Positions 1-4,600 of a DNA stretch of 6,815 nucleotides are shown here, piece by piece. The stretch lies in contig JAURXC010000338.1 in assembly GCA_030654645.1 (NCBI GenBank), positions 1-6,815 of the forward strand, in the 5' to 3' direction. Made by a program: the position numbers and the translations under genes. The notes beneath the pieces are model-generated. The model was not told the DNA's origin, did not search any database, and was given only the letters and a program-made list of their open reading frames with translations. Position 1 is the first letter of the stretch; every line of letters starts with the position of its first letter. This DNA is from Deltaproteobacteria bacterium (lineage in GTDB: Bacteria; Desulfobacterota; Desulfuromonadia; Geobacterales; Pseudopelobacteraceae).

Positions 1-1218
1 AAGTTCCTGTTCGGGATCGTGGATTCCAGCAGCCTGCGCGAAACGTTCATGACGCTGCTAAACAGCCGCAACCGCTCGTTGATGATGGAAATTATCACGA
101 TACTCGAGGATTATATCGACTGTTCCCGCGACGAGCAGGAACAGGTCAGGATCTTTGACGCCTGCCTGGAAATTGTCGTGTCCGACGATGCCGATAACAA
201 TATCAAGCATCACGCCTCCAACCTGTTGAGCGTGTTCTTCAAAAAGGTCAGCTCGACCGAACTGGGCGCGACCTTGAAACGGAAATATATCGAAAGACAG
301 GTGGAAAAAGCGGAGGCGGTCTACCGCTATCTCTGCAGCGGCGCATCCGGTCTTAACAGCACTTTTCTGGCGGACCTGCTGCGCCCCCTGAACGACGGTG
401 GCAGCGTCTATCAGATCAAAATCCTGACCTACTTCAGGATGATCCTGGAAAAAGCCAGGATTCCCGAGGAGGCCGATACGGTATTGGACACCTATCCCGA
501 CTACTGGAACCAGGATGAACCGCCCAAGGACGAAAAAGTCCGCACGATCTGTTCCAGGATACTCCGGGCGGTTGACGAACTGTGGGAAATGACCACCGAT
601 GAGGAGGTCCGGGCGCTGATCATCAGGATCAGGTTCGGCGAATACGCAAACAAGCGCGAACTGCTGGAGCAGATCCGCGGCAAGACCGAAGGGGAGCGCT
701 TAAGCAGCGCCGCGCAGGAAAAGCTGTCGCTGATGCTGCAATGTTTTCTGCATCCCGAGCAGGAAGATGTCCTGAAACTGCAGGCCTCGCAACTGCTGCT
801 GTTCAAGATCGGCGACCCGGCCAGCAGGCTGGCCGCGCTGCGCTACCTGGCGTCGTACCTGGAAAACAAGAACCTGAACTATGCCGAAAAAGGGAGCATT
901 GTGACCGTGGTGGATGAGCTGCTGGCTGAAAAAAAACTGGGCGGCCCGGTTCGCGAAAAGGCTCAATACCTGCTGTTCATTGCCGACCCGGAGCGTTTGA
1001 AGGGTGAAGATGATCTGAAATCGGTGCTGGCCTATCTGCGCGGCATTGCCGAAGGGGAGGGGTTTGCGTCGGAAAACGCCCGGCAACGGGTACTGCTGTC
1101 GTTGACTGCGGTGATCGCAATGGCGAATATAAATGAAAAACTGAAAAAAGCGGCCCAGTACCTGGAGTTTAAGATCCGCAACCCGAAGGACAGCCCGACC
1201 TGGGAATCGTTAACGTGA
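1..1218 (+). CDS. Helical-repeat (HEAT/ARM- or TPR-like) protein, 5'-truncated by window
   Basis: The reading frame is open from base 1 and ends at TGA 1216-1218, giving 405 codons in the window. A GTG at 19 could be read as a start, but no Shine-Dalgarno sequence precedes it and the frame continues upstream in the same style (KFLFGIVDSSS). The true start is therefore probably outside the window. The protein looks almost entirely alpha-helical: repeated amphipathic segments of about 30-40 residues rich in Leu, Glu, Lys and Arg, separated by short turns, with no signal peptide, membrane segment or catalytic motif that I can see. This pattern suggests a cytoplasmic alpha-solenoid scaffold of the HEAT, ARM or TPR kind, but I recognise no specific family and assign no function. 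The C-terminus is polar (ends PTWESLT). The gene is followed by a leader with its own promoter, so it is probably not co-transcribed with the large downstream gene in any obligatory way. No clear terminator hairpin directly follows its stop. Confidence 0.8.
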   Translation, partial: KFLFGIVDSSSLRETFMTLLNSRNRSLMMEIITILEDYIDCSRDEQEQVRIFDACLEIVVSDDADNNIKHHASNLLSVFFKKVSSTELGATLKRKYIERQVEKAEAVYRYLCSGASGLNSTFLADLLRPLNDGGSVYQIKILTYFRMILEKARIPEEADTVLDTYPDYWNQDEPPKDEKVRTICSRILRAVDELWEMTTDEEVRALIIRIRFGEYANKRELLEQIRGKTEGERLSSAAQEKLSLMLQCFLHPEQEDVLKLQASQLLLFKIGDPASRLAALRYLASYLENKNLNYAEKGSIVTVVDELLAEKKLGGPVREKAQYLLFIADPERLKGEDDLKSVLAYLRGIAEGEGFASENARQRVLLSLTAVIAMANINEKLKKAAQYLEFKIRNPKDSPTWESLT

Positions 1219-1292
1219 AACGGCGGGGTTAGCGGTTGCTTGTTTGGTGTTAAAAGTTTATGTGAGTGTAAGTAGGAGATTTATAATAACAA

Positions 1293-1321
1293 TTGACTTA
1301 GTTTTAATGTGAGAGTAGAAA
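1293..1321 (+). promoter_or_regulatory. Putative sigma-70-type promoter for the riboswitch leader
   Basis: A -35-like TTGACT (1293-1298, five of six consensus bases) lies 17 bases before a -10-like TAGAAA (1316-1321, four of six). Transcription would then start near 1328-1330, a few bases before the first paired strand of the riboswitch aptamer at 1336. The spacing and the position relative to the aptamer make this the best promoter candidate in the leader. The bases upstream (1270-1292) are AT-rich. The -10 box is imperfect, and no transcript data are available here. Confidence 0.6.
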
Positions 1322-1335
1322 ACTGAATACAGAAA

Positions 1336-1415
1336 GTCATCGAAAAGGCACAGCACGGGCAACCGTGTGTCGCAATGCTACCATCCCAGCGGGATAGAGG
1401 GGCTGTCGAAATGGC
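1336..1415 (+). ncRNA. GEMM-I class cyclic-dinucleotide riboswitch aptamer
   Basis: The segment aligns to the GEMM-I (c-di-GMP-I) aptamer. P1 can form from GTCAT (1336-1340) with ATGGC (1411-1415). The core AAGGC (1345-1349) is followed by three unpaired bases, then hairpin P2, with stem GCACGG/CCGTGT (1353-1358/1363-1368) capped by the GNRA loop GCAA (1359-1362). GTCGCAATGCT (1369-1379) follows, against the family's GACGCAAAGCC. P3 is short, ATCCC/GGGAT (1383-1387/1391-1395), then TAGAGGGGCTGTCGA (1395-1409), against TAGCGGGGTTACCGA in the Vibrio Vc2 example. Spacings match the Vc2 layout base for base through P2. By that alignment the specificity base G20 is G1347 and the stacking base A47 is A1374. 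Both fit c-di-GMP, although the base pairing with the second guanine (position 92) reads T1406 instead of C. Known family role: sensing c-di-GMP or, in GEMM-Ib variants, 3',3'-cGAMP. The ligand here is inferred. Confidence 0.82.
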
Positions 1416-1432
1416 GTGAGGGTGCTTGCATT

Positions 1433-1466
1433 AAAGCCCGCCGGTTCGATCCGGCGGGCTTTTTTT
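1433..1466 (+). terminator. Intrinsic terminator, probable riboswitch expression platform
   Basis: A perfect GC-rich 10-bp stem, AGCCCGCCGG (1435-1444) with CCGGCGGGCT (1451-1460), encloses the six-base loop TTCGAT. Two further A-T pairs extend it (1433-1434 with 1461-1462). A run of seven T follows (1460-1466). It lies 18 bases past the aptamer and about 70 bases before the start codon of the large gene, so it would stop transcription before that gene unless prevented. The placement is typical of riboswitch-controlled attenuation. A segment at the 3' side of the aptamer (GGGCT, 1400-1404) is complementary to the first terminator arm (AGCCC, 1435-1439) and could act as an antiterminator strand. 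Confidence 0.9.
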
Positions 1467-1524
1467 GTCAACAGTCTGTTTTATTGATGTAATGACGCAT
1501 GTTGTGCCAGTTACTCCACCTCAA

Positions 1525-1529
1525 GGGAG
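1525..1529 (+). promoter_or_regulatory. Ribosome binding site for the large secreted protein
   Basis: GGGAG ends six bases before the ATG at 1536, a suitable Shine-Dalgarno spacing. It decides the start: the ATG is followed directly by a typical signal peptide (Lys pair, hydrophobic stretch, AxA cleavage motif). The stretch between the terminator and this site (1467-1524) shows no further structure that I can support. Confidence 0.75.
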
Positions 1530-1535
1530 CTTGCA

Positions 1536-1613
1536 ATGTTTAAAAAAAATTACCTCGCTGCATTGACGATTCTTCTTACTCTGTTGTTGTGTGCTTTTAA
1601 TAATGCAAATGCC
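1536..1613 (+). other. Signal peptide of the large protein
   Basis: Residues 1-26 begin MFKKNY, continue through an uninterrupted hydrophobic stretch (Leu/Ala/Ile-rich, residues 7-21) and end with ANA before Gly27. This is a classical type I signal-peptidase site. Cys19 sits in the hydrophobic core but is preceded by Leu, not Gly/Ala, so a lipoprotein signal is unlikely. An eight-A run (1542-1549) encodes the Lys pair. Confidence 0.85.
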
Positions 1614-4600
1614 GGCAATTTGATTGTCAATTTTGATTTTGAATCCGGGAACCCGGGTTGGACAACAACCAGCAGTGCCAGTGCGGCGGTTATCGAGAAT
1701 ATTACCGGGGCTGGCGGCAATGGCAGTAACTGGTATGCGCGTTTGGGCAAAGCGGACAATGTTACGGAACGATTGTATCAGGATATAGTGATTCCGGCTA
1801 ATACGGCGGTGGCCACTTTCAGGTTCAAATATAAAATAGACACACTGGAAACAACTACTTCATCTGTCTATGACGACCTGAACATCGATCTCATTGACAC
1901 GGCAACAAACCAGGTGCTTGTCAACGTCGCTTCGATGAGTAATCTTGACAAGACCAACGGCTGGACAAGTGCCGCTCCGGTGGATATTTCGATGCTGCGC
2001 GGTAAAACCGTGCGGATACTGGTTACGGTAACAACCGATAGCGGACTGATAACCAACTTCTATGTTGATGATGTCGTTGTGGATGCTTCTCCGGTGAAGA
2101 TCGTTCAGATTGATACCGGTGTCTGCCCGGCGGTCAATGCAACGGTGACATTTATCGACCCAGGCGGTAGCGGCGGTACCGGAAGCCTTACCGTGGCCGA
2201 CTTTATTGTCAAAGAGGATGGAATAGAGCAGACCCCGATTACCGTTAATCGCGCTGATGCGAATTCCGCGTCCGGCAATGCCGTAACCCTTGTGCTTGAT
2301 TACAGCGGCAGTATGGGCAGTTTGACGGGACAGACGGTCATAGATATGCAGAATGCCGCAACCGGTTTTGTTAATCAGCTGAGATCCACCGATTTTGCGG
2401 AAGTCATGAAGTTCAGTACGTCAATTTCTCTGGTCAGCGGTTTCACCAATGACAAGACCAGTCTTGTGAACGCCATCACCTCCAATTGGAGCGGTTCCGG
2501 AGGTGGCACTAAACTTTATGATGCACTGTATCAAGCTGTATCGAATACATCCGCAGCGCAGGGCAATAAAGCGATAATCGTCATTACCGACGGTTTTGAT
2601 GAAGGTTCCGTCGATCATACCATCAATGATGTGATTGCATACGCCAACACCATGGGCGTGCCGATATATTCCATCGGACTTGGGACCGGTGTGAAGCCCG
2701 ATATCCTGAATGCCATATCGGGTGGTACCGGTGGTTATTACTACTATTCAGCCAACTCTTCCGAACTGGCGTCTATTTATCAATCCATATCCAGCCTGAT
2801 AAGCAACCAGTACATTATCACATACCGATCTGAACTTATCGATCGGCAGTTGCATACCGTTACTGTTGAATCGACGCATGCCGGGTTTGTAGGAAACAAT
2901 AGCAGAACCTTTCTGTCCTGCGGCTCTGCCAGCCAGAACAGCATATTGTTGCCAAGTGACAATGGTTCAACAGACGGGTTCATCTCAAATGCCGGCGTGC
3001 CAACCTATTATAAGTTTACAGCGACTGTGACTGGCGAGTATCGCATCTATACTACAGGGGCAGTTGATACCTATGGAACCTTATATGATACAACCGGCAT
3101 CCTGCTGGATGGCGATAATGACGGTGGAACTTATCCTAATTTCCTGCTAAAGGCCGCGTTGACAGCCGGTCAGGAGTATACAATCAGGGTCGTTGGCGCC
3201 GGGTTGGGTAACTACACGCTCGTTGTAGAGCGCCCGGGAGCAATGAGCGATATTGATGGCAATGTTCTGTTTTCCCCGATCTATCCTGCTGAAAATGTCA
3301 CCAGCATGGTTATGCAGGGGGGGAAAGCCAAGCGTGTTTACCACCTGCTTAACGCGACCACTAATGGTGTCATCCCATATAAATTCGTTCATTATCAGAC
3401 ATGTACCCAGGAGGCGACTCCCGTATGCAGTGCCAAGAAGGATACGGCCAGCGATGTTGGAGGCTTCGTTGTTATTGAGACTGACTGGATAACCGACGCT
3501 CCCGGTTCAATCCAGACCCGAACCATAAAACTGGTGGACAACAACGGGATCCCTCTCGGCGCCGATCCGGCAAACCTGCCTGTTTTCTCCATCCAGGTTT
3601 TCCCCCGCTCTCTAAAACAGGATGTCGGCCTGACAGCCGGACGGTACCTGGGTGCAGGTTTCATGGGTGGGGCCAGTGTCGGTGTTGTAGATGCCTACCT
3701 GTTCAAAACCGGCTTCAAGTTCGGGCTTGGGGTTGGTGCGAGTCTGGTTTTTGACAGCAACGACTATGCTGTTTCCTACGATCAGAAAGATTCCAGTTTT
3801 AAATATGCAGACCGGACCGTGCTCGGACTCAACGCTAACATCGAGCCTTCCTACGGTGTAGTCCTGGAGGGGCCTGAACTCAGTTTCGGCGCCACATCCA
3901 TGAGTTTTATCAATGGAGAGCTGAAGAAGTCGTGGCGCGATGAACGCAATGACAAATTTCCAGAGTTCTTTTCTACCGATCCTGCCCTGCAAGCCAATTC
4001 CGCGATTCAGTCGATCGGCCTGTCAGCGCGTCTTTATCAACTTTCCTCCCTTTTTCTTTACGGGGGGCAGCGTGACAGTGTCAGTTCGTTCCTGTTGAAC
4101 TCCCTTGTCAGCAAGCTTTACTCGTTGAGCAACATGAAAGATTTTCGGGATGAAAAGGGCTATCGGCAACAGGTAGATGCAAAGCTGGGAGTTGGTATGA
4201 AACTTCAAAGCGTTCTTACATCAAAAAGTGGGTCGACTACCATGCTTCCGGAATTCTCACTGATGGGATTTGATGGAGGGGTGCAGTTTGCCATTGGTGA
4301 ATCCATGGCAGTGGATGGTTCCTCAAGCAAGAAGAATACAAGTTTTACCTATAATTTTTCAATCTCCAGCGGGGTCAAGTTTGCCATTCCTCTGCCGGTC
4401 AAGTCACTCAAATTGAATCTGGGTGTTAATCCTTCGCTAAGCTGGGGGGGGACTTATGATAATGAAATTATCAGGGATGCCGGTGGCAGGATTAAACAGA
4501 TCAAGCTTGGCATGACTACAGACAGTATTGCAGCCTCCAGCGGGACATTTTTCGGAGGCGGGCTGCTCGAGAAAAAGGTCAATGTCATCACAACCGATCC

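Noticed and set aside
19..21. GTG as the start codon of the upstream gene
   Set aside because: There is no Shine-Dalgarno sequence before it, and the frame stays open with similar composition to the window edge, so the gene most likely starts upstream.
700..1086. Minus-strand open frame of 128 codons inside the upstream gene
   Set aside because: The translation is rich in Gln, Arg and Leu, as expected for the reverse complement of a Leu/Glu-rich helical protein. It overlaps the convincing + strand frame.
1282..1287. TATAAT as a -10 box
   Set aside because: The sequence is a perfect -10 match, but no -35-like element lies at a suitable distance upstream (TATGTG at 17 bases). The TTGACT/TAGAAA pair downstream fits better and starts transcription just before the aptamer.
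1219..1292. Terminator for the upstream gene
   Set aside because: No stable GC-rich hairpin with a T run was found between the stop codon and the promoter. Termination there, if any, must be by another route.
1578..1595. Lipoprotein signal around Cys19
   Set aside because: The residues before the cysteine are Leu-Leu-Leu instead of a lipobox with Gly or Ala at -1, and a clear ANA type I cleavage site follows.
3612..3992. Minus-strand open frame of 126 codons
   Set aside because: It lies wholly inside the large + strand coding region, has no ribosome binding site or recognisable protein features, and is a shadow of the real frame, as are the other minus-strand frames within 1536-6815.
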